Part shown: piece after piece, positions 34,895 to 44,334 of the stretch
How the letters are laid out: every line of letters starts with the position of its first letter
Position numbering within the stretch: position 1 is the first letter of the stretch
Assembly: GCF_000422205.1 (NCBI RefSeq)
Contig: NZ_ATHV01000007.1
Span: forward strand, 1-64,000
Direction of reading: 5' to 3'
Source: Desulfovibrio sp. X2
GTDB lineage: Bacteria > Desulfobacterota > Desulfovibrionia > Desulfovibrionales > Desulfovibrionaceae
Length of the DNA stretch: 64,000 bases
Made by a program: the position numbers and the translations under genes
Notes under the pieces: model-generated
Told to the model about the DNA's origin: nothing
What the model saw: the letters and a program-made list of their open reading frames with translations, nothing else
Database searches by the model: none

Positions 34895-35632
34895 TCACTC
34901 CTTGCCGAACATCTTCAGCAGGTCGATGGGCAGCGGGATGACAGTGGAGGAGCGGCCCTCCGACGTCATCTCGCGCAGGGTCTGCAGGTAGCGCAGCTGC
35001 AGGGCCTGCGGCGACTCGCTGATGATCCGCGCGGCCTCGGTGAGCTTGGCCGCCGCCTGGAACTCGCCCTCGGCGTTGATGACCTTGGCGCGCCGCTCGC
35101 GCTCGGCCTCGGCCTGCTTGGCCATGGAGCGCTGCATTTCCTGGGGCAGGTCGATGTACTTGAGCTCCACGGTCGTGACCTTGATGCCCCAGGGGTCTGT
35201 GTGCTGGTCAAGGATCGCCTGGATCTCGTGGTTCACCTCTTCGCGGTGCGAGAGGAGCGAGTCCAGCTCAACGCCGCCGCAGACGCTGCGCAGCGTGGTC
35301 TGGGCCAGCTGGGAGGTGGCGTAGATGTAGTCCTCCACCTCCACGATGGCCTTCACCGGGTCCATGACACGGAAGTAGACCACGGCGTTGACCTTCACGC
35401 TCACGTTGTCGCGGGTGATGACGTCCTGGTTGGGCACGTCCATGGTGATGACGCGCAGCGCGACGCGGGTCATGCGGTCGAGGACCGGTATGAGGAAGAT
35501 GAGGCCGGGCCCCTTGGCCTTGATGATGCGGCCGAGCCTGAAGATGACCCCGCGCTCGTACTCGTTGAGCACGCGCACCGAGGCCATGAGCAGAAAGATG
35601 AGGATGGCGGCGATGGGCAGGAAGGCGATCAT
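34895..35632 (-). CDS. Slipin family SPFH membrane protein
   Basis: A protein of 245 residues with one N-terminal membrane helix and a stomatin/prohibitin (SPFH) domain: [29 protein letters not shown], then [23 protein letters not shown] and the coiled [20 protein letters not shown]. Slipins form ring-like oligomers in the membrane. Its start overlaps the NfeD stop as ATGA; the slipin-NfeD pair is a known partner arrangement (STOPP). Confidence 0.93.
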   Translation of the reverse strand: MIAFLPIAAILIFLLMASVRVLNEYERGVIFRLGRIIKAKGPGLIFLIPVLDRMTRVALRVITMDVPNQDVITRDNVSVKVNAVVYFRVMDPVKAIVEVEDYIYATSQLAQTTLRSVCGGVELDSLLSHREEVNHEIQAILDQHTDPWGIKVTTVELKYIDLPQEMQRSMAKQAEAERERRAKVINAEGEFQAAAKLTEAARIISESPQALQLRYLQTLREMTSEGRSSTVIPLPIDLLKMFGKE

Positions 35633-37056
35633 GAATCCCCCTTGGTGGTGGTTGAATGCGCAGGGTGTGAAGGATGCGCGGGATGGATCGTGTCCGAAGG
35701 CTCCTCGAGCATGACCTCAAGAGTCAGGCCGTCGACACGCAAGACGCGGACGACGTCGCCCGCGGCATATTCTCCGGCCTCCTCGGAGACCGCGTTCCAC
35801 AACTCGCCGTGCGCCAGGATGGTGCCCCGGCCGCCCGACCAGCGCTGCACCACTCCGCGGGTGCCGAGCATGCCCTCGGACCCGCCCGAGGGCCGGGCGC
35901 GATGCGCCTTGGCGGCCAGCCACACGGCCAGCAGCAGGAGCAGCGAGACGCCGCTCACGGTGACGATGATGGTCAGCATGTCCACGCCTTCCGCCCCCTG
36001 TCCCGACTTGAAGAGGATGACCGAGCCGACGAACAGGGAGACCACGCCCGCGACCGAGAGGAGGCCGTAGCTGGTGACGTGCAGCTCGAGCAGAAAGAGC
36101 ACGAGGCCGAAGAGGATGATTATGAGTCCTGCGGCGTTGGTGGGCAGGATGGACATGGCATAGAGCGCGAGCAGCATGGAAAGCCCGCCGAGCACGCCGG
36201 GCAGGATGGCGCCGGGCGTGGCCAGCTCGAAGAAGAGGCCCGCCATGCCGCCGAGCAGCAGGAAATAGGCGACCTGCGGGTCGAGCAGCCAGGCCAGGAA
36301 GGCGTGCCTGAACCCCGGCTCCTGCTGGTGGATGACCACGGTGTCCGGATCGAAGCGGATGGACTCGCCGTGATAGGGGATGCCGCGCTTGCCGAGCTGC
36401 TGGATGAGGTCGTCGGGGCTGTCGGCGATGAGGTCCACGACGTGCTTGAGCACCGCCTCCTTGGCCGTGATGCTCACGGCCTTGTCCACGGCCTCCTCGT
36501 ACCACTGCACGTTCCTGCCGCGCGCCTCGGCCACGCCCCTGATGAAGCTCATGATGTCGTTCTTGACCTTGGTCTCCATGGTCCCCTTGATGTCCTCACC
36601 GCCCGGCCCCACGGGCGAGGCCGCGCCGATGGTCGTCTGCGGGGCCATGGCCGCCACGTCCGCCGCAGCCACGATGAAGACACCCGCGGAGGCCGCGTGC
36701 GCGCCCGCCGGACCGACCCACACGGCCACCGGCACCGGGGCATTGAGGATGAGGCGGACCATGTCGCGCATGGCCTCGCCCGAGCCGCCGGGCGTGTCCA
36801 GGCGGATGATCAGCAGGCCCGCGCCCTCGTTCGAGGCCGCGTCCATGGCGGACTGCAGGAAGTCCGTCTGGGCCGGGCTTATGCTGCCCGTGATCTCCAC
36901 GTAGCGGATGATGAAGGGCGATTCGTCGTGCACCTCGGGCGACTCGGGCTTCTCCTGCGCCAGGGCGCCGGACACCGGGCAGACCGCGAGGCAGGCGAGG
37001 AGAGACACGAGCAGTGAGACCGGCAGCAGCCAGGCGAAGGGGACTCTGCGCATCAT
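35629..37056 (-). CDS. NfeD family membrane serine protease
   Basis: A protein of about 475 residues. A signal peptide precedes a ClpP-class serine protease domain (about 45-235) with [20 protein letters not shown] and the catalytic Ser in HAASAGVF. About four to five membrane helices follow (250-390), then a cytoplasmic OB-like NfeDC domain ending in a His/Pro-rich tail ([12 protein letters not shown]). In archaeal relatives it cleaves stomatin-like partners; here slipin is encoded next with a 4-base overlap. The start may be at 37056 or 37053; TTG 37062 is less likely. Confidence 0.9.
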   Translation of the reverse strand: MMRRVPFAWLLPVSLLVSLLACLAVCPVSGALAQEKPESPEVHDESPFIIRYVEITGSISPAQTDFLQSAMDAASNEGAGLLIIRLDTPGGSGEAMRDMVRLILNAPVPVAVWVGPAGAHAASAGVFIVAAADVAAMAPQTTIGAASPVGPGGEDIKGTMETKVKNDIMSFIRGVAEARGRNVQWYEEAVDKAVSITAKEAVLKHVVDLIADSPDDLIQQLGKRGIPYHGESIRFDPDTVVIHQQEPGFRHAFLAWLLDPQVAYFLLLGGMAGLFFELATPGAILPGVLGGLSMLLALYAMSILPTNAAGLIIILFGLVLFLLELHVTSYGLLSVAGVVSLFVGSVILFKSGQGAEGVDMLTIIVTVSGVSLLLLLAVWLAAKAHRARPSGGSEGMLGTRGVVQRWSGGRGTILAHGELWNAVSEEAGEYAAGDVVRVLRVDGLTLEVMLEEPSDTIHPAHPSHPAHSTTTKGDS

Positions 37057-37126
37057 GCGCAACCCATAGCGCAGCGCGCAGGGCGAGACAAGCGCGGGAG
37101 AAAAGAAACGGGGCCGAAACGGCCTG

Positions 37127-37981
37127 TCAGTCGAGGGAGAGGGTCTGCAACGTGGAGAGGACCAGCTTCATGGCCTGGACATTGCGGGCCACGAGCTCGC
37201 CGGGGCCCGGCAGGACGACCACGCGCGGCCCGCCCTGGCGGGCCATGGAAAACGAGCGGTAGGCGAAGGGCCTGTCCGGGAAGAGGGTCATGCCGGCGCG
37301 CTTGCCGAAGAGCACCACCGTGGCGGCCTGAAGCTCGGCCACGCCGCGCCAGAAGAGCGCGGGCTTGGCCAGGACCGCCTGCCCGCTCGGCTCGCACAGC
37401 GGCCAGAAGGCCACGGTGCCCGCGGGCCAGGCCAGCTTTTCCAGAAGGCGCCGCCAGACGTCGCGCCGTTCCCGGCTGGGCTCGGGGCCGAGGTCCTGGA
37501 ACAGGTCCCAGTAGCTGAAGACGACCCGCGCGGGCTTGCGGACGCGTTGCAGATATCCGTCCCACGGCGCAGGCCACGGTTGGCCGTCAGATTCCACCAT
37601 GCCTTCCCTGTAGGCCGCCATTGACGGATTTTGCGCGCCTTCGCCGACCCCTGCGGAAGGTTGCGGATGCGGACGTCCCTGACGCGCGGTTGCGGACGTT
37701 GTGGACGGCGCCGCCCTGCCCTGCCCTCCGGCCTGCTCAGGGGCCTTGCGCGCCGGAGCCGGGGCAGGTGCCGGAGCGTGTGGGGATGGCTGCGCAGGTG
37801 CCTTTGCGGCCGCAGGTGTGCGTCCGGCAGGTTCAGGCCGCGGACGGGCGGCGACAGCGGGCCTGTCGGCGGCGACCGCTGGCGGCTCCTCGGGCACGAA
37901 GCCCCAGAGGAAGCGCACGCCGGCCTGCTGCCAGGGCCTGAGCCGCTCGCTCAGCTGGAGAGCAGCGAAACGTGATCCCAT
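37127..37981 (-). CDS. Protein of unknown function with Ala/Pro-rich linker
   Basis: A protein of 284 residues. After a short N-terminal segment comes a low-complexity Ala/Pro stretch (about 35-110), then a compact C-terminal region (about 130-285) with WPAPWDGYLQRV, FSYWDLFQDLGP, TVAFWPLCEPSG and RAGMTLFPDRPF. I do not recognise a family, though the C-terminus looks folded. ATG 37981 lies inside the end of coaBC (overlap 31 bases); GTG 37990 is an alternative. Probably translated together with coaBC. Confidence 0.65.
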   Translation of the reverse strand: MGSRFAALQLSERLRPWQQAGVRFLWGFVPEEPPAVAADRPAVAARPRPEPAGRTPAAAKAPAQPSPHAPAPAPAPARKAPEQAGGQGRAAPSTTSATARQGRPHPQPSAGVGEGAQNPSMAAYREGMVESDGQPWPAPWDGYLQRVRKPARVVFSYWDLFQDLGPEPSRERRDVWRRLLEKLAWPAGTVAFWPLCEPSGQAVLAKPALFWRGVAELQAATVVLFGKRAGMTLFPDRPFAYRSFSMARQGGPRVVVLPGPGELVARNVQAMKLVLSTLQTLSLD

Positions 37982-39186
37982 ATGCGCCACGCGACTTCGG
38001 ACTTGGGCAGCACGGGCCAGGATTCCTCGCGGCCGGTGCGGTCAAGGAGGACGATGCGGTTGGTGGAGGCCTCGAAGCCGCTCTCCGGCACGCCCACGAC
38101 GTTGGCCGCGAGCATGTCGCAGTTCTTGTTCTGGAGCTTGCGGCGGGCGTTCTCCACGAGGTTCGAGGTCTCGGCCGCGAAGCCGACGAGCATCTGCCCG
38201 GCCTTCTTGTTCTGGCCCATGGTGCGCAGGATGTCCGCGTTCAGCTCGAACTCGATGGCCAGCCTGCCGTCGCCCAACTGGTCCTTCTTGTACTTCTCGC
38301 GGCCCACGGGCACAGGGCGGAAGTCCGCCACCGCGGCCGTGAGACAGCCGATGTCCGTGTCCGGCCAGAGCACCATGGCCGCGTCGTACATCTCGCGCGC
38401 CGAGCGCACCTGAAGGACGCGCACGCCCTCGGGCATGCGCACCTCGCAGGGACCGACCACGGCCGTGACCTCGGCCCCGCGCAGCCAGGCGGCGGCGGCC
38501 AGGGAGGCGCCCATGGCGCCGGAAGAGGGGTTGGACCAGAAGCGCACGCCGTCCCACATCTCGCGCGTGGGGCCGAGCGTGACCAGCACGCGGCGCCCCG
38601 CGAGATCCTGGGGCGCCAGGGCGCGCAGGGTGCGCATGCAGATCTCGTAGACGTCCGGCAGCCTGCCCTGCCCTTCCTCTCCGCAGGCCATGGAGCCGAG
38701 CCCGGGTTCGAGGCAGATGCAGCCGCGGCGCTTGAGCTTCTCCCAGTTCTCGCGCGTGGCCTCGGCCTCCCAGAGCCTGGGGTTCATGGCCGGGGCCAGG
38801 AGCAGCGGGCCGCGGAAGGCCAGCGCCTGGGCCGAGAGCATGTCGTCCGCGATGCCCGAGGCCAGCTTGGCGATGATGTTCGCCGTGGCCGGGGCGACGA
38901 GCATGGCGTCGGCGTTCTGGCCGGGCTCGAGATGCCCGAAGATGTCCGGGGATGCCGGGGCCTCGGACGGAAACATGCCGGAGTAGACCGGCGCCGCGCC
39001 CAGGGCCTCGAAGAGCAGGGGGCGCACGAATTCCTGCGCGGAACGGGTCAGCGTGGCGCCCACGCTGACCCCGCTCTTGAGCAACATCCGCAACAAATCC
39101 GGAGATTTGCACGATGCTATCGAGCCGCAGACGCCGAGATGGACGCGTTTGCCGCCAAAGCAGGTGAATTCGGGCCGCACGCTCAT
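37951..39186 (-). CDS. coaBC: Phosphopantothenoylcysteine decarboxylase/synthetase
   Basis: A bifunctional enzyme of 411 residues in coenzyme A synthesis. The CoaC half has HLGVCGSIASCKSPDLLRML, VAPATANIIAKLASGIADDM, LAPAMNPRLW and the Cys in GSMACGEEGQGRL; the CoaB half has TLGPTREMWDGVRFWSNPSSGAMG and REKYKKDQ with the reactive Lys. Start ATG 39186 lies 2 bases after the upstream lipoprotein's stop and lacks a strong ribosome site, so coupling is likely. Confidence 0.95.
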   Translation of the reverse strand: MSVRPEFTCFGGKRVHLGVCGSIASCKSPDLLRMLLKSGVSVGATLTRSAQEFVRPLLFEALGAAPVYSGMFPSEAPASPDIFGHLEPGQNADAMLVAPATANIIAKLASGIADDMLSAQALAFRGPLLLAPAMNPRLWEAEATRENWEKLKRRGCICLEPGLGSMACGEEGQGRLPDVYEICMRTLRALAPQDLAGRRVLVTLGPTREMWDGVRFWSNPSSGAMGASLAAAAWLRGAEVTAVVGPCEVRMPEGVRVLQVRSAREMYDAAMVLWPDTDIGCLTAAVADFRPVPVGREKYKKDQLGDGRLAIEFELNADILRTMGQNKKAGQMLVGFAAETSNLVENARRKLQNKNCDMLAANVVGVPESGFEASTNRIVLLDRTGREESWPVLPKSEVAWRIWDHVSLLSS

Positions 39187-39188
39187 GA

Positions 39189-39758
39189 TTACTGGCTCAG
39201 ATTCCGGACCTGGGGTGCGGAGTAGATGGTGGACGAACCGCCCGAGGTCTTGGGTTTGGAAGACATGCCCATGCCCCCGGAGTTCATCGAGGAGCCCATG
39301 TTGTCGCTGCCGCCGACCTTGATCTTCACGGCCTGGATCTCCACGCGGGTGTTGGCGAAGTTCTCGTCGATGACCCGGATGGTGCAGCGCTCGCGGGGCT
39401 TCTCGAAGATCAGCTCGGAGCTCTTGGACTTCATCACGTAGATGTTCTTCCACCCGTCCTTGGCCATGTTCTCGAGGAAGAAGTTGACCAGGCTCAGGTT
39501 CTCGACCCGGCCGTTGAAGACCTGGAAGCCGATCTTGAAGTCGGGGGACTCGATGACCGTGGAGTCCTTCACGTCGTAGGTAAGGTCCTTGTAGATGAGG
39601 ATGTCGTCGAAATCGTAGTAGTAGTTGACGTCTTCCGCCTTGCCGCCCGAGTCGGTGCCGCTGCCCGGACCGGATCCGAGGTCAGCCGACTTCATGGAAC
39701 AGGCGCTGAGTCCGAGAACCAGCACCGCCAGGGTGAGCCAGATGCGGCATTTGTGCAT
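39189..39758 (-). CDS. Lipoprotein of unknown function
   Basis: A protein of 189 residues with a signal sequence ending in LSAC, a lipobox. A Gly/Ser-rich linker leads into a mixed domain (about 45-145) with YDVKDSTVIESPDFKIGFQVFNGRVENLSLVNFF and WKNIYVMKSKSSELIFEKPRERCTIRV, which resembles DUF4810-like small envelope domains only loosely. A Gly/Ser/Met-rich tail (GGMGMSSKP) follows. Membrane anchored, function unknown. Upstream of coaBC on the same strand. Confidence 0.7.
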   Translation of the reverse strand: MHKCRIWLTLAVLVLGLSACSMKSADLGSGPGSGTDSGGKAEDVNYYYDFDDILIYKDLTYDVKDSTVIESPDFKIGFQVFNGRVENLSLVNFFLENMAKDGWKNIYVMKSKSSELIFEKPRERCTIRVIDENFANTRVEIQAVKIKVGGSDNMGSSMNSGGMGMSSKPKTSGGSSTIYSAPQVRNLSQ

Positions 39759-39967
39759 GCCCGTCTTCCTCCTTGTCTCTGGAATCTGCTTGGGGTAAGC
39801 GGATGACGCCGCACGGGACTCCGAGCTTTGTCCGCCGGATAACCTCCTGTGCAGCAGATACCTTAGCTCGGCCCAAAGCGCAACGAAACACGGCCGGGAA
39901 AGAGCCCGGGCCGCGGGTTCTCGCGCCTCTTCCCGGCACCCGGCACGCCGTGCGGCAACACCCTGTC

Positions 39968-41074
39968 ATGAACATGTCCGACGCACCCGACGAGCTGCTC
40001 GCCAGCTACGACTTCGCGCTCCCCGAGGAGCTCATCGCCCAGCACCCCGCGCCCCGGCGCGACGCCTCGCGCCTGATGGTCGTGGACCGCGCGGGCGAGG
40101 GCGAGGAGCTGGCCCGCTTCGCCGACCTCCCCCGCATCCTCTCCGAGCGGCTGCCCGAGGGCGCCCTGCTCGTGGCCAACAACTCGCGCGTGGCCCCTGC
40201 CAGACTCTTCGGCGCGCGCGCGAGCGGCGGCCGGGTGGAGATGCTGCTGCTCACGCCCCCTCCCCTGCTCGAACCGGAGCCGGACGCCGTCCCGGGCTTC
40301 TCGCGCGCCCGCGCCGAGGTCCTTCTGCGCGCCTCGAAGACGCTGCGCAGGGACGAGGAGCTCGACTTCGGCCCGGACCTCGTGGTGCGGGTCGGGGCGC
40401 GCGGCGAGTTCGGCCGCCACGAGGTGGAGCTTTCCTGGCGCGGGGAACTGGCCGCCGTGCTGGCAAAACAGGGCTGCATGCCCCTGCCGCCCTACATCCG
40501 GCGCGAGGCCGCCGGCGACGACATGGAGCGCTACCAGACGGTCTACGCGAGCGCGGACAAGGCCGGGTCCGTGGCCGCGCCCACGGCCGGGCTGCACTTC
40601 ACGCCCGAGGTGCGCGCGGACCTTGCCGCGCGGGGCATCGAGTGGGCCGAGGTCACGCTTTACGTGGGCTACGGCACCTTCAGCCCGGTACGCGCGGCCG
40701 ACATCCGCGACCACCGCATGCACGCGGAGTGGGTGGAGGTCCCCGAGGCCACGGCCGCGGCGGTGGCCAGGGCTAAGGCCGAGGGCAGGCCCGTGCTCGC
40801 CGTGGGCACCACCTCGGTCAGGAGCCTCGAGGGGGCCTTCGCGCAGACCGGGGAGCCGGCTCCGTTCTGCGGCACCACGAGCATCTTCATCCGCCCCGGC
40901 TTTCGCTTCCGGGTCGTCGACCACATGCTCACGAACTTCCACCTCCCTTTATCTTCCCTCATAATCATGGTATCGGCATTCGCCGGACGAGTTCGCATCC
41001 TATCCGCTTACGACCGCGCGGTCCGTGAGAGATTCCGTTTTTTCTCCTACGGCGATGCCATGCTCATCCTGTAA
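39968..41074 (+). CDS. queA: S-adenosylmethionine:tRNA ribosyltransferase-isomerase
   Basis: QueA makes epoxyqueuosine in tRNA from preQ1. The product has 368 residues. Signatures: YDFALPEELIAQHPAPRRDASRLMV, VANNSRVAPARLFG, GSVAAPTAGLHFTPE, VTLYVGYGTFSPVR and TNFHLPLSSLIIMVSAFAG. ATG 39968 is used; ATG 39974 is equally possible, neither has a good ribosome site. The kor operon follows 40 bases later but in a different function. Confidence 0.95.
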   Translation: MNMSDAPDELLASYDFALPEELIAQHPAPRRDASRLMVVDRAGEGEELARFADLPRILSERLPEGALLVANNSRVAPARLFGARASGGRVEMLLLTPPPLLEPEPDAVPGFSRARAEVLLRASKTLRRDEELDFGPDLVVRVGARGEFGRHEVELSWRGELAAVLAKQGCMPLPPYIRREAAGDDMERYQTVYASADKAGSVAAPTAGLHFTPEVRADLAARGIEWAEVTLYVGYGTFSPVRAADIRDHRMHAEWVEVPEATAAAVARAKAEGRPVLAVGTTSVRSLEGAFAQTGEPAPFCGTTSIFIRPGFRFRVVDHMLTNFHLPLSSLIIMVSAFAGRVRILSAYDRAVRERFRFFSYGDAMLIL

Positions 41075-41114
41075 TTCGCCCCACGGGGCCATTCCACCAT
41101 ACCGGGAGCCGGAC

Positions 41115-41357
41115 ATGTCCCGAATCGTCATCCGCGAGGAACGCTGCAAAGGCTGCCTCCTCTGCACGACCGCCTGCCCCAAGGGGCTGATCGTGCAGTC
41201 GGAGCGCTTCAACGCCATGGGCTACAAGGTCGCCGAAGTGCCCGAGGGCAAGATGTCCGAGTGCACGGGCTGCGCCTCCTGCGCCAAGCTCTGCCCGGAC
41301 TGCTGCATCACGGTCTACAAGACCGTGAAGGAAGCGGCCAAGAAGGAGAAGAAGTGA
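41115..41357 (+). CDS. korD: 2-oxoacid:ferredoxin oxidoreductase, ferredoxin-like delta subunit
   Basis: A protein of 80 residues with two 4Fe-4S motifs, CKGCLLCTTACP and CTGCASCAKLCP, the electron-transfer subunit of a four-subunit 2-oxoacid oxidoreductase. ATG 41115 follows GGGAGCCGGAC. Its TGA stop overlaps the alpha subunit ATG (TGATG). The 2-oxoacid (2-oxoglutarate is most likely by sequence of the alpha subunit) is inferred. Confidence 0.9.
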   Translation: MSRIVIREERCKGCLLCTTACPKGLIVQSERFNAMGYKVAEVPEGKMSECTGCASCAKLCPDCCITVYKTVKEAAKKEKK

Positions 41358-42418
41358 TGGCCCAGCGCATCTTCATCAAAGGCAACGAGGCCATCGCCCG
41401 GGGTGCGCTGGCCGCCGGGTGCACCTGCTACTTCGGCTATCCCATCACCCCCCAGAACGACATCCCCGAATTCATGTCCTCGGCCATCTGCGAGGCAGGC
41501 GGACAGTTCGTCCAGGCCGAGAGCGAGATCGCCGCGGCCAACATGCTGCTCGGCGCCGCCTCCGCAGGCGTGCGCGCCATGACCTCGAGCTCGTCCCCCG
41601 GCGTTTCGCTCAAGCAGGAGGCCATCTCCTACATGGCGGGCTCCGAGCTGCCCGGCGTGATCGTGAACATGAACCGCGGCGGCCCGGGCCTCGGCGACAT
41701 CGGCCCCTCGCAGGGCGACTACTTCCAGTCCGTGAAGGGCGGCGGCCACGGCGACTACCGCACACTGGTCCTGGCCCCGGCCACCTGCCAGGAGGCCTAC
41801 GACCTGACCATCCTGGCCTTCCAGCTGGCCTTCACCTACCGGAACCCCGTGCTCATCCTGGGCGATGCGATCATCGGCCAGACCAAGGAGCCGGTCACCC
41901 CCTGGACGCCGGAGAAGCTGAACCCGGACGAGGCCGCCTCCTGGCGCCTGGACGGCGCCAAGGGCCGCCCCTCCCGCCTGCTCAAGTCCCTCTTCCTGGA
42001 GGACGGGGCCCTGGCCGGGCAGAACCTTCGCCTCAAGGCCAAGTACGAGAAGATGGCCGCCGAGGTCCGCTTCGAGTCCTTCGAGACCGAGGACGCGGAA
42101 CTGGTGGTGGTCGCCTACGGCTCCATCGGCCGCATCGCCAAGAGCGCCGTGCGGAAGCTGCGCGCCAAAGGAAAGAAGGTCGGGCTCTTCCGCCCCATCA
42201 CCCTCTTCCCCTTCCCGAGCGCCGCGCTTGCCGAGCTGGCCAAGGCGGGCAAGCGCTTCCTGACCGTGGAGCACAACCTGGGCCAGATGGTCGAGGACGT
42301 CCGCCTCAGCGTGCTGCCGCACGCGGACAGCGGCTTCTTCAGCATCCTGCCCGGCAACCTGCCCACGCCGGACGATTTCGAGCAGCCCATCCTGCAATCC
42401 CTGGCCGGAACCTTGTGA
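41357..42418 (+). CDS. korA: 2-oxoacid:ferredoxin oxidoreductase alpha subunit
   Basis: A protein of 353 residues. RIFIKGNEAIARGALAAGCTCYFGYPITPQNDI and the later SSSSPGVSLKQEAISYMAGSELPGVIVNMNRGGPGLG match the pyrimidine-binding alpha subunit of 2-oxoglutarate or 2-ketoisovalerate:ferredoxin oxidoreductases. C-terminal VVVAYGSIGRIAKSAVRKLRAKGKKVGLFRPITLFPFP is domain II. Part of the korDABC run with overlapping ends. It joins TCA-type carbon flow to reduced ferredoxin. Confidence 0.92.
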   Translation: MAQRIFIKGNEAIARGALAAGCTCYFGYPITPQNDIPEFMSSAICEAGGQFVQAESEIAAANMLLGAASAGVRAMTSSSSPGVSLKQEAISYMAGSELPGVIVNMNRGGPGLGDIGPSQGDYFQSVKGGGHGDYRTLVLAPATCQEAYDLTILAFQLAFTYRNPVLILGDAIIGQTKEPVTPWTPEKLNPDEAASWRLDGAKGRPSRLLKSLFLEDGALAGQNLRLKAKYEKMAAEVRFESFETEDAELVVVAYGSIGRIAKSAVRKLRAKGKKVGLFRPITLFPFPSAALAELAKAGKRFLTVEHNLGQMVEDVRLSVLPHADSGFFSILPGNLPTPDDFEQPILQSLAGTL

Positions 42419-42428
42419 GGTGCACGCC

Positions 42429-43187
42429 ATGACTGAAAAGATCGCATTCCAGACGCCCGAGAGCGTTGTCGACCGGGCGACCCACTACTGCCCCGGCTGC
42501 CACCACGGCACCATCCACCGCCTGGTGGGCGAGGTCCTGGACGAGATGGGGCTGCGCGAGGAGACCATCCTCGTGGCCTCCATCGGCTGCTCGGTCTTCC
42601 TCTACAACTACCTGGACGTGGACGCCGTGGAGGCGCCGCACGGACGCGCCCCGGCCGTGGCCACGGGCGTGAAGCGCGCGCGCGGCGACAAGGTGGTCTT
42701 CGCCTACCAGGGCGACGGCGACCTGGCCTCCATCGGCATGGCCGAGATCATGCACGCGGCCAACCGGGGCGAGCGCATCACCATCATCTTCGTGAACAAC
42801 ACGGTCTACGGCATGACCGGCGGCCAGATGGCCCCCACGACCATGGAAGGCCAGAAGACCACCACCTGCCCCTCGGGCCGCTGCCCGGAAAAGCACGGCC
42901 TGCCCATCCGCATGGCCGAGATCATCGGCACGCTCGGCGGGGTCGCCTACTGCGCCCGCGTGGCCGTGGACACGGTGAAGAACCTGACCCAGGCCAAGAA
43001 GGCCATCCGCCGCGCCTTCGAGGTCCAGACCACGGGCCAGGGCTTCGGCTTCGTGGAGCTGCTCTCCACCTGCCCCACCAACTGGCGCATGACCCCGGTG
43101 AAGGCCAACGAGCGCATCGCCAAGGAGATGATCCCCTATTTCCCGCTGGGCGTGTTCAAGGACATCCCGGCAGAGGAGTGCGCGTAA
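42429..43187 (+). CDS. korB: 2-oxoacid:ferredoxin oxidoreductase beta subunit
   Basis: A protein of 252 residues that holds thiamine diphosphate. The motif is YQGDGDLASIGMAEIMHAANRGE (GDG ... N) with NNTVYGMTGGQMAPTT; Cys at HYCPGCHHG and STCPTNWRMTP coordinate the proximal cluster in relatives. ATG 42429 follows GTGAGG. Its TAA stop overlaps the gamma subunit ATG. Confidence 0.93.
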   Translation: MTEKIAFQTPESVVDRATHYCPGCHHGTIHRLVGEVLDEMGLREETILVASIGCSVFLYNYLDVDAVEAPHGRAPAVATGVKRARGDKVVFAYQGDGDLASIGMAEIMHAANRGERITIIFVNNTVYGMTGGQMAPTTMEGQKTTTCPSGRCPEKHGLPIRMAEIIGTLGGVAYCARVAVDTVKNLTQAKKAIRRAFEVQTTGQGFGFVELLSTCPTNWRMTPVKANERIAKEMIPYFPLGVFKDIPAEECA

Positions 43188-43729
43188 TGTACCAGGACGT
43201 CATCATCGCGGGCTTCGGCGGCCAGGGCGTGATGCTCATCGGCAACCTGCTGGCTTACGCGGGCATGCACGCGGGGCTGAACGTGACCTACATCCCGGTC
43301 TACGGGCCGGAGATGCGCGGCGGCACGGCCAACTGCACCGTGGTCCTCTCGGACGACGACATCGGCTCGCCCATCATCCACGCGCCCCTCGGCCTCATCG
43401 CGCTGAACCGTCCCTCGCTGGACAAGTTCCAGCCGCGGCTGCAAAACGGGGGCGTCTTCATCGTCAACTCCTCGCTCATCGACGAGGGGCTGATCGACAA
43501 GGAGCGCGTAAAGGCCCTGGCCGTGCCCTGCAACGACATCGCGGACAAGCTCGGCAACTCGCGCCTGGCCAACATGGTGGCGCTGGGCGCCTACGTGCAG
43601 GCCAGCGGCGCGGTGAAGCTCGACTCCGTGATCGACAGCCTGCCCGAGGTCATCTCGGCCCACTACAGCCACCTCATCCCCAAGAACAGCGAAGCCCTGC
43701 AGGCCGGCGCCGCCTTCGTGGCGGGCTAG
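43187..43729 (+). CDS. korC: 2-oxoacid:ferredoxin oxidoreductase gamma subunit
   Basis: A protein of 180 residues. IIAGFGGQGVMLIGNLLAYAG at the start and PVYGPEMRGGTANCTVVLSD are typical of the gamma subunit of these enzymes. It completes the four-subunit enzyme encoded with D, A and B. A long hairpin follows. Confidence 0.93.
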   Translation: MYQDVIIAGFGGQGVMLIGNLLAYAGMHAGLNVTYIPVYGPEMRGGTANCTVVLSDDDIGSPIIHAPLGLIALNRPSLDKFQPRLQNGGVFIVNSSLIDEGLIDKERVKALAVPCNDIADKLGNSRLANMVALGAYVQASGAVKLDSVIDSLPEVISAHYSHLIPKNSEALQAGAAFVAG

Positions 43730-43750
43730 CCGAACGCGGCCTTCCCGGCC

Positions 43751-43795
43751 GCCGCGCTCCGGTTCACCGCTCTGACGGTGGGACCGGAGCGCGGC
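43751..43795 (+). terminator. Long hairpin after the kor operon
   Basis: Outer stem GCCGCGCTCCGGT (43751-43763) with ACCGGAGCGCGGC (43783-43795), 13 bp perfect, plus an inner CACCG/CGGTG. It lies 21 bases after the korC stop. A T-rich stretch follows only at a distance (CCCTTTTTCTCCC). Confidence 0.7.
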
Positions 43796-44334
43796 GCTGC
43801 CGACGCCCCCCTCCCCTTTTTCTCCCTTCCACCTCACTCCGTTCCGACCGACTCCGCAGTCTCAATCAACCTTCGCCTCGCGCACACGATATCGCCCTGG
43901 CGTTTTCATCGCTTCGGAAGGCTCCCGCTCCGAAATTTTGCCGCCGCGGAAAGGCCCCTCCGCGCGCAGAGGCACACGGCGCACGCCGCGCAGCCGAGGC
44001 CGCGCGAGAGGGCCGCAAACGGGTCTCTGTGGCCTCGGCACCGGCCATGAAGGAAAAGACCCGGCCAGCCTCGTGAAAACGCATTCCTGGGCGAATACGG
44101 AGGTCGTTTTTTCGGCCGGATTCCTGCCGTTTTCCCGTCGAGCGGGACGTGGTGGCCAGGACGCAGCCCGGGCTCACGAGAGGAGGCCGGAAGAAGCCGA
44201 ACCCTGATATGTGGAAAGGGATGCCGGATGGGGGCGCAAGACCGCCTCGAGGCGGCCGGGCCGAACTTGCGGGGCGACGGACATCCGGACTACAAGGACG
44301 CGATCCGAGAAACCGCCACAACCCACGGACTCCC
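43796..44334. other. Gene-free stretch before aroE
   Basis: No gene or clear signal is seen. Long open frames run through on the plus strand, but they have no ribosome sites or family similarity and are read as composition shadows. A promoter of aroE should be here; I see no good -35/-10 pair. Confidence 0.55.
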
